Assembly: GCA_963760375.1 (NCBI GenBank)
Contig: CAVXCS010000005.1
Location: 992,001 to 1,056,000 of the forward strand
Reading direction: 5' to 3'
DNA from: Pelagihabitans sp963760375
Lineage (GTDB): Bacteria > Bacteroidota > Bacteroidia > Flavobacteriales > Flavobacteriaceae
DNA length: 64,000 nt
How positions within the stretch are numbered: position 1 is the first letter of the stretch; every line of letters begins with the position of its first letter. Positions 17,977 to 26,353 of the stretch are shown in pieces. The position numbers and the translations under genes were made by a program. A model generated the notes under the pieces. That model was not told the origin of the DNA and did not search any database. It saw only the letters and a list, made by a program, of their open reading frames with translations.

Positions 17977-18812
17977 TAGTCCTCACTAAGCCTTTCCCCG
18001 CATTTTCTGCAATAGTCTGCATCGCTACGGACTATTTCCGCACCGCAGTTCTGGCAAGAACGGCCATCATCAACATCTTTTTCCTCTTGCTTTCTGGCCG
18101 TGTATTCTGCGGATACGATGCCCGTAGGTACGGCAATGATTCCATAACCTATGATCATGATAAAGGTGGCGATGAATTGCCCCAATGCCGTTTCCGGGGA
18201 AATATCTCCGTATCCAACCGTGGTCAAGGTAACTATGGTCCAGTAGACACTATGCGGAATGCTGTTGAACCCATGTTCGGGTCCTTCGACCATGTACATA
18301 ATGGTCCCCAACAAAACGGAAACGATCAGCACGAAAAAAACGAAAACAAAGATCTTGGTCCTGCTCGCTTTTAGAGCACGGACCAAGTTGTTCGACTCGC
18401 CGACGAAGCGGACCAATTTAAGGATCCGAAACACCCTGAGCAACCGCAAGGCCCTGAAGGCGGTCATAAACTGTGACCCTCCGATAAAAAAGGATAAATA
18501 TTTGGGTATCGTCGACAACAAATCGATGACCCCGAAGAAACTGGTAACATATTTAATGGGGCGTTTGATACAAACGACCCGCAGGATGTATTCTATCGTG
18601 AACAGGATGGTCACCACCCATTCCGAAATATCCAGGAATTCGTGATATTTCTGGTCTATTCGGGGAACGCTTTCGAGCATGACGATGATGATGCTGTACA
18701 GGATCATTATCAGTAGAATGATATCGAACAGCTTTCCGGCGGGGGTATGGGTCCCGTAGATGATTTCATGGAGTTTGTACCTCCACCCTTTATTTGATAA
18801 ATCTTCTTTCAA
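17976..18812 (-). CDS. Voltage-gated potassium channel with C-terminal zinc ribbon
   Basis: The protein has 278 residues. Six membrane helices are predicted: S1 about 29-48, S2 about 64-81, S3 about 91-107, S4 with regularly spaced Arg (FRALRLLRVFRILKLVRF, 119-136), S5 about 153-174 and S6 about 212-236. The selectivity filter TTVGYGD is at 197-203. The cytosolic tail ends in a CxxC-x11-CxxC zinc ribbon (Cys253, 256, 268, 271), an addition not part of the basic channel fold. The only reasonable start is TTG 18810-18812, 4 nt after the exonuclease stop. Confidence 0.9.
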   Translation of the reverse strand: MKEDLSNKGWRYKLHEIIYGTHTPAGKLFDIILLIMILYSIIIVMLESVPRIDQKYHEFLDISEWVVTILFTIEYILRVVCIKRPIKYVTSFFGVIDLLSTIPKYLSFFIGGSQFMTAFRALRLLRVFRILKLVRFVGESNNLVRALKASRTKIFVFVFFVLIVSVLLGTIMYMVEGPEHGFNSIPHSVYWTIVTLTTVGYGDISPETALGQFIATFIMIIGYGIIAVPTGIVSAEYTARKQEEKDVDDGRSCQNCGAEIVRSDADYCRKCGERLSED

Positions 18813-18816
18813 TGCT

Positions 18817-20181
18817 TTAATGCAACTCTAAAATTTTTAAATGTTTTTTCTTTCTGATATAAAGTTCAATGACTTCCCTTGGATAATGACCCCCTTTCAT
18901 TGGGGTGATGATCGATTCCAAGATATGAATATTATTGATTTGATGGTTAAGGTTGTAAAAACCAAGCCCCTGAAAAATTCCGTTTTTTATGAGTATCGCC
19001 GAATGTTCACCGATTTCTCGGCCTTTGTCGATGATGACCATATTTCTTTTGTTCAAGCTGTAGCGTGCCAATGCTTTGTGGGCCCTTTCATTATAGGTTT
19101 GAACGGGCTCTTTGTTGATGCAGCCGCCAAGACAGAGCCCCTCGGCATGCCATGAACAAGCATGTTTTGATTGTGAAAGCCCCGTCAACTTGAGGCATAA
19201 TTGGAATTCTTCATTGATATGCCTCACAAAATTTTCAGCAGCGGCCATACTGCCGAAGCGCAACAGATCTGATTTGGATTGTTCCAATTGCCCGATGGCG
19301 AAGGTGATATAGCCAAGTTCGTTGCTCGATTGGTACAAGGCATGGGAAAAATCATTTTTTGGTAGGGGCTGATTGAAAATGGGCCGGTGCCGTAACAATT
19401 CTTCCCGTTCTTTGAGCTGAGCGACCAGTTCGCTCCCGGTTCTTTCAAAACTGACTTTTTTGGTGTCTTTCTGCAAGCGCCTGGCACGATCCCCTTCTTT
19501 GATAAAATGTTGGTTCACCCTTTTTTTGATGTTGCTGCTCTTTCCCAAAAATATGATATCCCCGTCTTTGTTGTGCAAATAATAGAGACCCGTTTCCGAC
19601 GGCAATGCCTCTACGATATCCAACTGCCTTTGCGACAACTCACCTGTAGTTTCTGTTCGTATAATGTTCTTTATGATTGTTTTATCGGTGTCTTTTGAAA
19701 GTAAAAGTTTAAACAATTTTAATGTAGCTATGGCGTCACCGTTCGCCCTGTGCCGATCGCTTACCGGAATGCCGAGGGCCCTTACCAATTTGCCCAGGCT
19801 ATGTGATTCCGCATCTGGAATCAAGGTTTTTGCCAAATCTACCGTGCACAAGGTCTTGCGCTCAAAATTGTAGCCCAGTCTCCTGAATTCCGTCCTTAAG
19901 ATGCGATAGTCGAATTGCGCATTATGGGCGACCAATACCGTATCCTGGGTTATTTCTACGATGCGTTTGGCCACCTCGTGGAATTTTGGCGCGGTACGGA
20001 GCATGTTGTTGTTGATTCCGGTAAGGTTGACCACAAAGGGCTGTATGTCCTTTTCAGGATTGATCAGACTGATAAACTGATCGACCACCTGATGGCCGTT
20101 GAATTTGTGGATGGCGATTTCAGTGATGCCCTCTTCATTGTATTTGCCCCCTGTGGTTTCGATATCGAGTATGGCGTACAT
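18817..20181 (-). CDS. DnaQ-like exonuclease / GIY-YIG nuclease fusion
   Basis: The protein has 454 residues. Residues 1-160 form a DEDDh 3'-5' exonuclease of the DnaQ epsilon type (Asp6 and Glu8 in LDIETTGG, Asp91 in NAQFDYR, His144 and Asp149 in RHRANGDA). Residues 196-275 are a GIY-YIG nuclease domain like the UvrC N terminus (GLYYLHNKDGDIIFLGKSS). The remainder resembles the UvrC/Cho middle region, with a Cys cluster (HACSWHAEGLCLGGC). Such fusions suggest a repair nuclease, but the physiological role is not established. It lies 20 nt after yggS. Confidence 0.88.
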   Translation of the reverse strand: MYAILDIETTGGKYNEEGITEIAIHKFNGHQVVDQFISLINPEKDIQPFVVNLTGINNNMLRTAPKFHEVAKRIVEITQDTVLVAHNAQFDYRILRTEFRRLGYNFERKTLCTVDLAKTLIPDAESHSLGKLVRALGIPVSDRHRANGDAIATLKLFKLLLSKDTDKTIIKNIIRTETTGELSQRQLDIVEALPSETGLYYLHNKDGDIIFLGKSSNIKKRVNQHFIKEGDRARRLQKDTKKVSFERTGSELVAQLKEREELLRHRPIFNQPLPKNDFSHALYQSSNELGYITFAIGQLEQSKSDLLRFGSMAAAENFVRHINEEFQLCLKLTGLSQSKHACSWHAEGLCLGGCINKEPVQTYNERAHKALARYSLNKRNMVIIDKGREIGEHSAILIKNGIFQGLGFYNLNHQINNIHILESIITPMKGGHYPREVIELYIRKKKHLKILELH

Positions 20182-20201
20182 CTATGTTCTCCTCCTTTTT
20201 G

Positions 20202-20864
20202 TTAATGCGAATTGCGTTCCCCAAAGATACTACTTCCGATGCGTATCATGGTGCTTCCTTCTTCCAGGGCAATCGTGAAATCTCCGCTCATACCCATTGA
20301 AAGTTCTTGAAGGTCGGGCAATTGGGCTTTCAAGGCATCAAAAATGGCCTTTAATTTCTTGAATTCCTTCCTTATCTGCTTTTTATCTTCGGTAAAAGTG
20401 GCCATCCCCATCACTCCCAGGACCTTTATGTTTTTCAGCAGCTCAAATTCCGATGTATGGACCATTTCGAAGAGCTCTTTTTCATCGAAGCCGAATTTGG
20501 TTTCTTCCTCGGCGATGTGTATCTGCAAAAGACAGTTGATCACCCTGGAGTGTTTTTTTGCCTGCTTGTCTATTTCCGTCAAGAGCTTCAAGCTGTCGAC
20601 ACCATGGATCAGGGAAACGTATTCCGCCATGTATTTCACTTTGTTGCGCTGCACATGGCCTATCATGTGCCACTGAACATCTTGGGGCATCGATTGCCAT
20701 TTTTGTGTCATCTCCTGTATTTTGTTCTCCCCAAAAATCCGCTGGCCGGCATTATAGGCCTGCATCAGCTCACTGACCGGTTTTGTTTTTGAAACGGCGA
20801 CCAGGGTGACCGATTCGGGCAGCTCGGCTTTTATTTTTTCCAAATTTTCTTTGATAGACATCAT
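20202..20864 (-). CDS. YggS/PROSC family pyridoxal phosphate homeostasis protein
   Basis: The protein has 220 residues and is a single alanine-racemase-like TIM barrel without the second domain, as usual for YggS. The PLP Lys is in LVAVSKTKP (Lys26). FGENKIQE, WHMIGHVQRNK and the phosphate-binding end LSMGMSGDF / STMIRIGSSIFG are all present. The family buffers PLP and affects amino-acid balance. Two adjacent ATGs (20864 and 20861) are equally possible starts. Confidence 0.93.
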   Translation of the reverse strand: MMSIKENLEKIKAELPESVTLVAVSKTKPVSELMQAYNAGQRIFGENKIQEMTQKWQSMPQDVQWHMIGHVQRNKVKYMAEYVSLIHGVDSLKLLTEIDKQAKKHSRVINCLLQIHIAEEETKFGFDEKELFEMVHTSEFELLKNIKVLGVMGMATFTEDKKQIRKEFKKLKAIFDALKAQLPDLQELSMGMSGDFTIALEEGSTMIRIGSSIFGERNSH

Positions 20865-20933
20865 ATCGGTTTCATGCGGTTATGGATTCGGTCTTGGATT
20901 CGATTAACCAAAACAAATGGGGCGTATTGTTCT

Positions 20934-22169
20934 TCATAATTCATAAATGGTCATTCCACTTCTGAGTTTGGGCTCTATATAGGTCGATTTTGGGGGCATG
21001 ATTTGTCCGGCATCCGCAATGGCTTTGATCTCATCGATGTTGATGGGGACCATCCCGAATCCCACTTTGAATTTCCCCTGGTCGATATTTTTTTTCATCT
21101 GAATGGCATTGTGCTTCCCATACCCATATTGTATTCTTTTATCGTTGCGCAAATCGCGGATTCCCAAGATGGGTTCCAGGATGGTTTTTAGCAGTATTTG
21201 GGTATCCAACCGGCTCAGGACATCGGTGAACAGATAGCCATTTTTTCTGAGGTACAGGGCATAGAATTCGCCCTCTAGATACATGCTGAAATGGTGTTTT
21301 TGCTGGGGAACATACGATAATTTCCCTTGATTTTCAATGCGGTAGTAGGTGTCCAATCTCACCAAAAATTCTGCTTTAGATAATCCGTTCAGATCTTTTA
21401 CCAAGCGATTATACTCGAAGATATTGATTTCCGATTCCGGAATGAGGTAGCTCATGAAAAAGTTATACGGTTCTTTTCCGGAATGGTTTGGGTTGTTTTT
21501 CTGCATGTTCGCGGCCAGCAGGCTGGAAGAGGCGCTTCTATGGTGCCCATCAGCGATATAGAGATGTGGTATTTGCTCAAAAGCCTCTTGGAGTTTCGTT
21601 ACGGTTTCTTGGGCCGATATCACCCATAAACGGTGGGTGACCCTGTCGGTGGTGGTAAAAAAGTATTCGGGCACATTCGTTCTTACCTTTCTTAATATTT
21701 CCGAAACATCCAAATTTTTGGCATAAGTCATCAAAACAGGTTCTGCGTTGAATTTCACCGTTTCCAGATAATCCGCAAAAAGCGATTCGCGTTTTTCAAT
21801 GGTATCTTCATGTTTTTTAATCACGTCGTTCCTGTATTCGTCCACACTGATGGCACAAAACAAACCACAGCAACTAAAGTCATCGGCCTCCAATTGATAT
21901 TGGTAAAAACAGTTTTGGGCATCCTTCAGAAAAGTATTGTTTTCAAGAAATTCCAAATACCTGTTGTGTACCAACTGAAACCGTTCTATTCCTTTTACCT
22001 TCTTGGAAAATTTATAGCCTGGATTGATGATATGCAAAAAAGAAAAAGGATTAAAGGACAATACCGAATTCAATTCCCTTCGTGAGTACGATTGATAGGA
22101 ACGGGAAACGACCAAGGCCGCTTTGTCCTTGGTGGGTCGTATTGCTTTAAATGGTTTTATCTGTGCCAA
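20934..22169 (-). CDS. DUF1015 family protein
   Basis: The protein has 411 residues from a TTG start at 22167-22169 that gives AQIKPFKAIRPTKDKAALV, the normal DUF1015 N terminus. An in-frame TTG at 22196 would add nine residues. Family landmarks include LYIADGHHRSASS and MSYLIPESEINIFEYNRLV. In Bacteroidota DUF1015 genes often accompany serine-pathway dehydrogenases; here the neighbours are a hydroxyacyl-CoA dehydrogenase and yggS. The reaction is unknown. It is cytosolic. Confidence 0.88.
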   Translation of the reverse strand: MAQIKPFKAIRPTKDKAALVVSRSYQSYSRRELNSVLSFNPFSFLHIINPGYKFSKKVKGIERFQLVHNRYLEFLENNTFLKDAQNCFYQYQLEADDFSCCGLFCAISVDEYRNDVIKKHEDTIEKRESLFADYLETVKFNAEPVLMTYAKNLDVSEILRKVRTNVPEYFFTTTDRVTHRLWVISAQETVTKLQEAFEQIPHLYIADGHHRSASSSLLAANMQKNNPNHSGKEPYNFFMSYLIPESEINIFEYNRLVKDLNGLSKAEFLVRLDTYYRIENQGKLSYVPQQKHHFSMYLEGEFYALYLRKNGYLFTDVLSRLDTQILLKTILEPILGIRDLRNDKRIQYGYGKHNAIQMKKNIDQGKFKVGFGMVPINIDEIKAIADAGQIMPPKSTYIEPKLRSGMTIYEL

Positions 22170-22228
22170 ATCATGTGCTTGATGGTACTTCGCCAAACCG
22201 TAGAATATACCTTTGACAGAAGCCGGAT

Positions 22229-23146
22229 TTATGATGGTTCGCCGCCGGAAGCTTCGAATCTCGGAGCCACTTTAACGGCTTTTTTCGATTCGGAATAATC
22301 GTAGAAACCCTCCCCCGATTTTACGCCCAATTTGCCCGCGCTTACCATGTTGACCAATAAGGGACAGGCGGCATATTTTGGATTCTTGAAGCCTTCGTAC
22401 ATCACGTTCAGTATCGAGAGACAAACATCCAGGCCTATAAAGTCGGCCAATTGCAACGGACCCATCGGATGGGCCATGCCCAGCTTCATCACCGTATCTA
22501 TTTCTTTCACCCCGGCTACGGAATGGTATAGGGTTTCAATGGCCTCATTGATCATCGGCATCAAAATACGGTTCGCGACAAAACCAGGATAATCGTTTAC
22601 TTCCGTTGGGGATTTTCCTATGGCTTTTGCCAGGGCGATTACCGCACGGGCAGTCCCATCCGATGTACTGTACCCCCTAATAATCTCGACAAGGGGCATG
22701 AGGGGCACCGGATTCATGAAATGCATGCCGATAACCCGATCGGGCCTATTGGTGGCCGCTGCGAGCGCGGTAATGGAGATGGAGGAGGTATTGGTTGCCA
22801 ATATGGTCTTGGCCCCGCAAAACTTGTCCAATTGCTCGAAAATCCCTTTTTTAATGTCGATATTTTCCGAGGCCGCCTCCACCACAAGGTCTATTCCTTC
22901 CACGCCGTCGGATAGTCGGGTAAGCAATGTAATGTTCTTTAGCGTGTCCAATTTGACCTTAGGGGCAATCTGCTGTTTCTCCAACATCCTATCGAGGTTT
23001 TTGGATATGGTCGACAGGGCATTTTTAAGGCTGGCTTCCGAAATATCGATAAGATTCACTGGATGGCCTTGTTGTGCAAAGACATGGGCAATGCCATTGC
23101 CCATGGTGCCCGCACCGATCACCGCAATTTTTTTAGTGTCAGTCAT
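22229..23146 (-). CDS. 3-hydroxyacyl-CoA (3-hydroxybutyryl-CoA) dehydrogenase
   Basis: The protein has 305 residues. An N-terminal Rossmann fold (IAVIGAGTMGNGIAHVFAQ) is followed by the catalytic-His region GMHFMNPVPLMPLVEI, NDYPGFVANRI and the C-terminal substrate domain with MKLGMAHPMGPLQLADFIG. This size matches single-function HBD enzymes that interconvert acetoacetyl-CoA and 3-hydroxybutyryl-CoA with NAD(P)H. ATG 23144-23146 is chosen over a TTG two codons upstream. The upstream Gfo/Idh gene overlaps it by 8 nt. Confidence 0.93.
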   Translation of the reverse strand: MTDTKKIAVIGAGTMGNGIAHVFAQQGHPVNLIDISEASLKNALSTISKNLDRMLEKQQIAPKVKLDTLKNITLLTRLSDGVEGIDLVVEAASENIDIKKGIFEQLDKFCGAKTILATNTSSISITALAAATNRPDRVIGMHFMNPVPLMPLVEIIRGYSTSDGTARAVIALAKAIGKSPTEVNDYPGFVANRILMPMINEAIETLYHSVAGVKEIDTVMKLGMAHPMGPLQLADFIGLDVCLSILNVMYEGFKNPKYAACPLLVNMVSAGKLGVKSGEGFYDYSESKKAVKVAPRFEASGGEPS

Positions 23147-24107
23147 TTTCAAACGATTCTATTACTTGTAGGGCTACTTTAAGGGCATTGGTCCCCTGTT
23201 CAAGGGTTACCACGGGAACCTTGTCATTATTGATGGCATCAGCAAAGGATTCAAGCTCGTCCATGATCGCATTATTTTGGATGATGTCCGGGTTTTCAAA
23301 ATAAATCTGTTTTTTGACCCCTTCGGCATTTTGCAATATCATGTCGAAATCCCCGGGTTTTTGAGGCGCATCCTTCATCTTCACCACTTCTACTTTTTTT
23401 TCCAAAAAGTCAACCGAAATATAGGCGTCTTTTTGAAAGAAACGCGATTTCCGCATGCTTTTTAAGGATATCCTGCTGGCCGTAAGGTTGGCAACGCACC
23501 CATTTTCAAACTCTATTCTAGCGTTCGCTATATCCGGGGAGTTGCTGATGACGGAGACCCCACTGGCATTGATCCTTTTCACCTTGGATTGCACCACGCT
23601 CAGGATCGCGTCGATGTCATGGATCATCAGATCCAGTACCACGGGCACATCCGTGCCCCTCGGATTGAACTCGGCCAATCGGTGGGTTTCTATGAACATC
23701 GGGTCGTGGATTTTTTCCTTGACCGCCATAAATGCGGGATTGAACCGCTCTACATGGCCTACCTGCCCCTTTACGTTGTTCTTATGGCTCAGGGCGATGA
23801 GTTCCTCGGCTTCTTCCAAGGTATTGGTGATGGGTTTTTCGATAAAAACATGCTTGCCTTTTTCCATGGCTTTTTTGGCGCAGTCATAGTGCGACAGGGT
23901 GGGGGTAACGATGTCGACCACATCCACCGAATCGATGAGCTTGTTGATGTTCTCGAAGTAGGTATACCCGAATTCGGCAGCTACTTTTTTTCCATTGATG
24001 GCATCGGCATCATAAAAACCGATCAGATCGTATTTCATCGACTCATTGAGCAGGCGTAAATGTATTTTTCCCAAATGTCCCGCCCCAAGTACGCCAACTT
24101 TCAACAT
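23139..24107 (-). CDS. Gfo/Idh/MocA family oxidoreductase
   Basis: The protein has 322 residues. The NAD-binding start VGVLGAGHLGKIHLRLL, the EKPITNTLEEAEELI motif with the conserved Lys, and the GHVERFNPAF and MIHDIDAILS segments define the family. ATG 24105-24107 is chosen because it places the Rossmann motif right at the N terminus. Substrate unknown; no sugar-specific neighbour is present. It is the first gene of the long minus-strand run to 16560. Confidence 0.92.
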   Translation of the reverse strand: MLKVGVLGAGHLGKIHLRLLNESMKYDLIGFYDADAINGKKVAAEFGYTYFENINKLIDSVDVVDIVTPTLSHYDCAKKAMEKGKHVFIEKPITNTLEEAEELIALSHKNNVKGQVGHVERFNPAFMAVKEKIHDPMFIETHRLAEFNPRGTDVPVVLDLMIHDIDAILSVVQSKVKRINASGVSVISNSPDIANARIEFENGCVANLTASRISLKSMRKSRFFQKDAYISVDFLEKKVEVVKMKDAPQKPGDFDMILQNAEGVKKQIYFENPDIIQNNAIMDELESFADAINNDKVPVVTLEQGTNALKVALQVIESFEND

Positions 24108-24282
24108 AATTTTTGCTTTGCCCAAAAATAAGGATACTTTGGGAGTTTATCGGTTTCGCCACGCTTGTTTCTGTTTCTTTTGCGAATGCAGCTATTGTGG
24201 TGCTGCCGACCCGTAAGATGACGGCCATTGATTTCTTGGATGTGAAACCGAAAAACCACTTCCAATTATTGATTTACTTCCC

Positions 24283-24290
24283 TAACTTTA
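24283..24290 (+). promoter_or_regulatory. Near-consensus -7 element (TAACTTTA) upstream of the pcm leader
   Basis: It differs from TAnnTTTG only in the last base and is placed 22 nt before a 29-codon leader ORF and about 108 nt before pcm. No -33 TTG is found at normal spacing. Confidence 0.3.
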
Positions 24291-24312
24291 GCCACAAAAC
24301 CAAACCTTTGAA

Positions 24313-24402
24313 ATGAGTGTTTTTTCATACGATGCCATTCATCATACCGCTTCAGTCCCGAAATTCGGTCTTATATTAAATACAGGTTCATGGGCCAGAT
24401 GA
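24313..24402 (+). CDS. 29-codon leader ORF overlapping pcm
   Basis: ATG 24313 opens a 29-residue frame (starting MSVFSYDAIHHTASV, ending NTGSWAR) whose TGA at 24400-24402 overlaps the pcm ATG at 24399 as ATGA. It sits downstream of a near-consensus promoter element, so it should be on the pcm transcript. It resembles no known protein. It may couple or dampen pcm translation, or be a chance ORF. Confidence 0.3.
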   Translation: MSVFSYDAIHHTASVPKFGLILNTGSWAR

Positions 24403-25040
24403 AAGATACCCTGAGGCATCGCGGCATGCGAAACCAATTGGCCGAGATCCTTTTCGAGAAGGGAATAACCGATCAAAAAGTCTTGGAGGCCATAAAGGCC
24501 ATTCCCAGGCACTTGTTCATCGATAGCGGCTTCGAGGGCCATGCCTATCAAGACAAAGCCTTTCCCATTGGAGCGGATCAAACCATTTCACAGCCGTATA
24601 CCGTGGCTTTTCAAACCAGTCTATTACAGTTAAAGCCGAACCAGAAAGTCCTTGAAATTGGAACGGGAAGCGGATATCAAACCGCCATGCTGTTGCATTA
24701 CAAAGTTAAGGTGTATACCATCGAGCGGCAGTCCGAACTCTTTAAAAAAACCAAAATTTTCTTTGAAAAAATGGGGTACAGGCCCAAAAAAATAATTTTT
24801 GGCGACGGCTACAAGGGGTTGCCGGAAGAAGCGCCCTTCGATGCGATCCTGGTTACGGCCGGCGCCCCGGAAGTGCCTAAACCATTGATGGCTCAATTGA
24901 AAATAGGAGGGAAGTTGGTTATTCCCGTAGGCGTGGATGACCAGATAATGACCTTGTTCGAAAGAAAATCTGAAAAGGAATTTGAGAAAAAGGAGTATGG
25001 TTCTTTTCGTTTTGTACCCTTGTTGGAAGACAAAAATTGA
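24399..25040 (+). CDS. pcm: Protein-L-isoaspartate(D-aspartate) O-methyltransferase
   Basis: Pcm methylates isoaspartyl residues to start repair of aged proteins. The 213-residue protein has RHLFIDSGFEGHAYQDKAFPIG, ISQPYTVA, the SAM motif LEIGTGSGYQTAML, VYTIERQ and DAILVTAGAPEVPKPL. The start at 24399 (MKDTLRHRGMRNQLAE) is chosen because it overlaps the leader ORF stop; an in-frame ATG at 24390 would add three residues. It converges on smpB with only 12 nt between stops and no obvious terminator. Confidence 0.93.
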   Translation: MKDTLRHRGMRNQLAEILFEKGITDQKVLEAIKAIPRHLFIDSGFEGHAYQDKAFPIGADQTISQPYTVAFQTSLLQLKPNQKVLEIGTGSGYQTAMLLHYKVKVYTIERQSELFKKTKIFFEKMGYRPKKIIFGDGYKGLPEEAPFDAILVTAGAPEVPKPLMAQLKIGGKLVIPVGVDDQIMTLFERKSEKEFEKKEYGSFRFVPLLEDKN

Positions 25041-25052
25041 TGACCGTTCCCG

Positions 25053-25517
25053 TTAATTGTTGAACTGTTTTTTGACCCGGTCGAGTTCCCTTTTGTTGTC
25101 CCGGTCTTTCATGGTTTCGCGCTTGTCGTAAAGTTTTTTTCCCTTTGCCAAGGCGATGTTCATTTTCGCCCTGCCACGTTCATCCAAAAATACATTCAAG
25201 GGCACAATGGTGAGTCCCGATGTTTTGACTTCCTTCTCAAGTTTTCGGAGTTCCCGTTTGTTCAGCAACAGTTTTCGTTCGGCTTTGGGCTTATGGTTAT
25301 AGTGCGACCCGTGCGAATATTCATCGATCTGCATATTGATCACGAACAGCTCGCCCTTATCGTTGAATTCACAAAAGCTTTCGGCTATGGAAGCCTTGCC
25401 TAGGCGAATTGATTTAATTTCAGTGCCCGACAAGACGATGCCCGCTTTAAATTGGTCGAGGAGCTCAAATTCGAATCGCGCCCTTTTGTTTTTTATATTG
25501 ATGTTCGGTTGATGCAT
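25053..25517 (-). CDS. smpB: SsrA-binding protein SmpB
   Basis: SmpB delivers tmRNA to stalled ribosomes. The 154-residue protein has INIKNKRARFEFELLDQF, GIVLSGTEIKSIRLGKASI, HYNHKPKAERKLLLNK and the C-terminal tail KGKKLYDKRETMKDRD that acts in the decoding centre. An in-frame ATG at 25538 would add seven residues, but the exact -7 promoter element at 25531-25524 lies between the two candidates and excludes the longer form. No tmRNA gene lies in the window. Confidence 0.94.
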   Translation of the reverse strand: MHQPNINIKNKRARFEFELLDQFKAGIVLSGTEIKSIRLGKASIAESFCEFNDKGELFVINMQIDEYSHGSHYNHKPKAERKLLLNKRELRKLEKEVKTSGLTIVPLNVFLDERGRAKMNIALAKGKKLYDKRETMKDRDNKRELDRVKKQFNN

Positions 25518-25523
25518 GGCCCG

Positions 25524-25557
25524 CAAAAATAGCAACAATTATCTTATTGGGGAACAA
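25524..25557 (-). promoter_or_regulatory. smpB promoter: TTG-N23-TATTTTTG
   Basis: Reading on the minus strand, TTG (25557-25555) is followed after 23 nt by TATTTTTG (25531-25524), an exact -7 element. It ends 6 nt before the smpB ATG, predicting a leader of only about 2-4 nt. Confidence 0.5.
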
Positions 25558-25627
25558 TTATGGTCACATTGGCGCCGCCGCTATTGTTGGGCTCAATTTA
25601 TGAATCGTCCGGCCAAGTGGCGAAGGA

Positions 25628-26179
25628 TTACTTTCGTTTAGGACAATTGCAACTGAAATGTAACCTTTGGGAGGTCGGAACCCCATTAACGATTTGAACA
25701 ATGAAAAGACTTCCATTGTCGGTATCATCCATGGCAGGATATTTCTCTTCCCCGATTATTTTATTCACAAAGTCGGGCGTGGTATTGCTATGGCCCACCA
25801 CCAGGACACTTTTGCCCAAATTGTCTTGTTTGAACCGAGCCACATCAATGGTTTGGGGGTCATAGTACTGCACATCAACATTCAATTTGACCGATGTTGG
25901 AGCGGCCGTCATCGAAGTTCTCGCAAAGTCGGTACTGTAAATCGCCTGAAGCGGAACATCCTTTAAAATTTCTGCCCAATGCATTGCCCTTCCCAGTCCC
26001 GTTTGATCGAGTTCCGGATCAATGTTCCCAGGATCGCTCCTATCCTTTTCAGCATGTCGAATGAAATAAAAAGTGGACACGCTCGCGGTTGTTGAAATTT
26101 CCCCGATTTTTTGGTCGTTCTTGCAATTCACGAATAAAACAAGGAAAAGAAAAGGGCAGATTATTTTGATCAGTTTCAT
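25628..26179 (-). CDS. Histidine phosphatase family lipoprotein
   Basis: The protein has 183 residues with a lipoprotein signal (lipobox FVNC, Cys19). A short phosphoglycerate-mutase-like (SixA-type) domain follows, with the catalytic motif FYFIRHAEKD and the second conserved His in VLVVGHSNTTPDFV. It should be a periplasmic or outer-membrane-attached phosphatase. Its substrate is not predictable. The C terminus is Cys/basic (SCNCPKRK). It stands alone between smpB and the PorP-like gene. Confidence 0.9.
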   Translation of the reverse strand: MKLIKIICPFLFLVLFVNCKNDQKIGEISTTASVSTFYFIRHAEKDRSDPGNIDPELDQTGLGRAMHWAEILKDVPLQAIYSTDFARTSMTAAPTSVKLNVDVQYYDPQTIDVARFKQDNLGKSVLVVGHSNTTPDFVNKIIGEEKYPAMDDTDNGSLFIVQIVNGVPTSQRLHFSCNCPKRK

Positions 26180-26353
26180 TGGTTATGGTTATTGATTTTC
26201 AATCCATTGGATTTTTGTACATTTAACGACTTTACTCGTGACGCAAATCCCCCTAACTGAATGTTTGTTCGGTAATTGAAAACATTTCATACTAATTAAC
26301 AAAATTAAGACGAAAATAGTATGTTAAACCTATTGTTTTTTGTTTTTTTGCGT

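Noticed and set aside
24113..24316. 67-residue plus-strand frame with a hydrophobic start
   Set aside because: It starts opposite the Gfo/Idh start region, resembles no protein family and ends inside the pcm leader region; a chance ORF is more likely.
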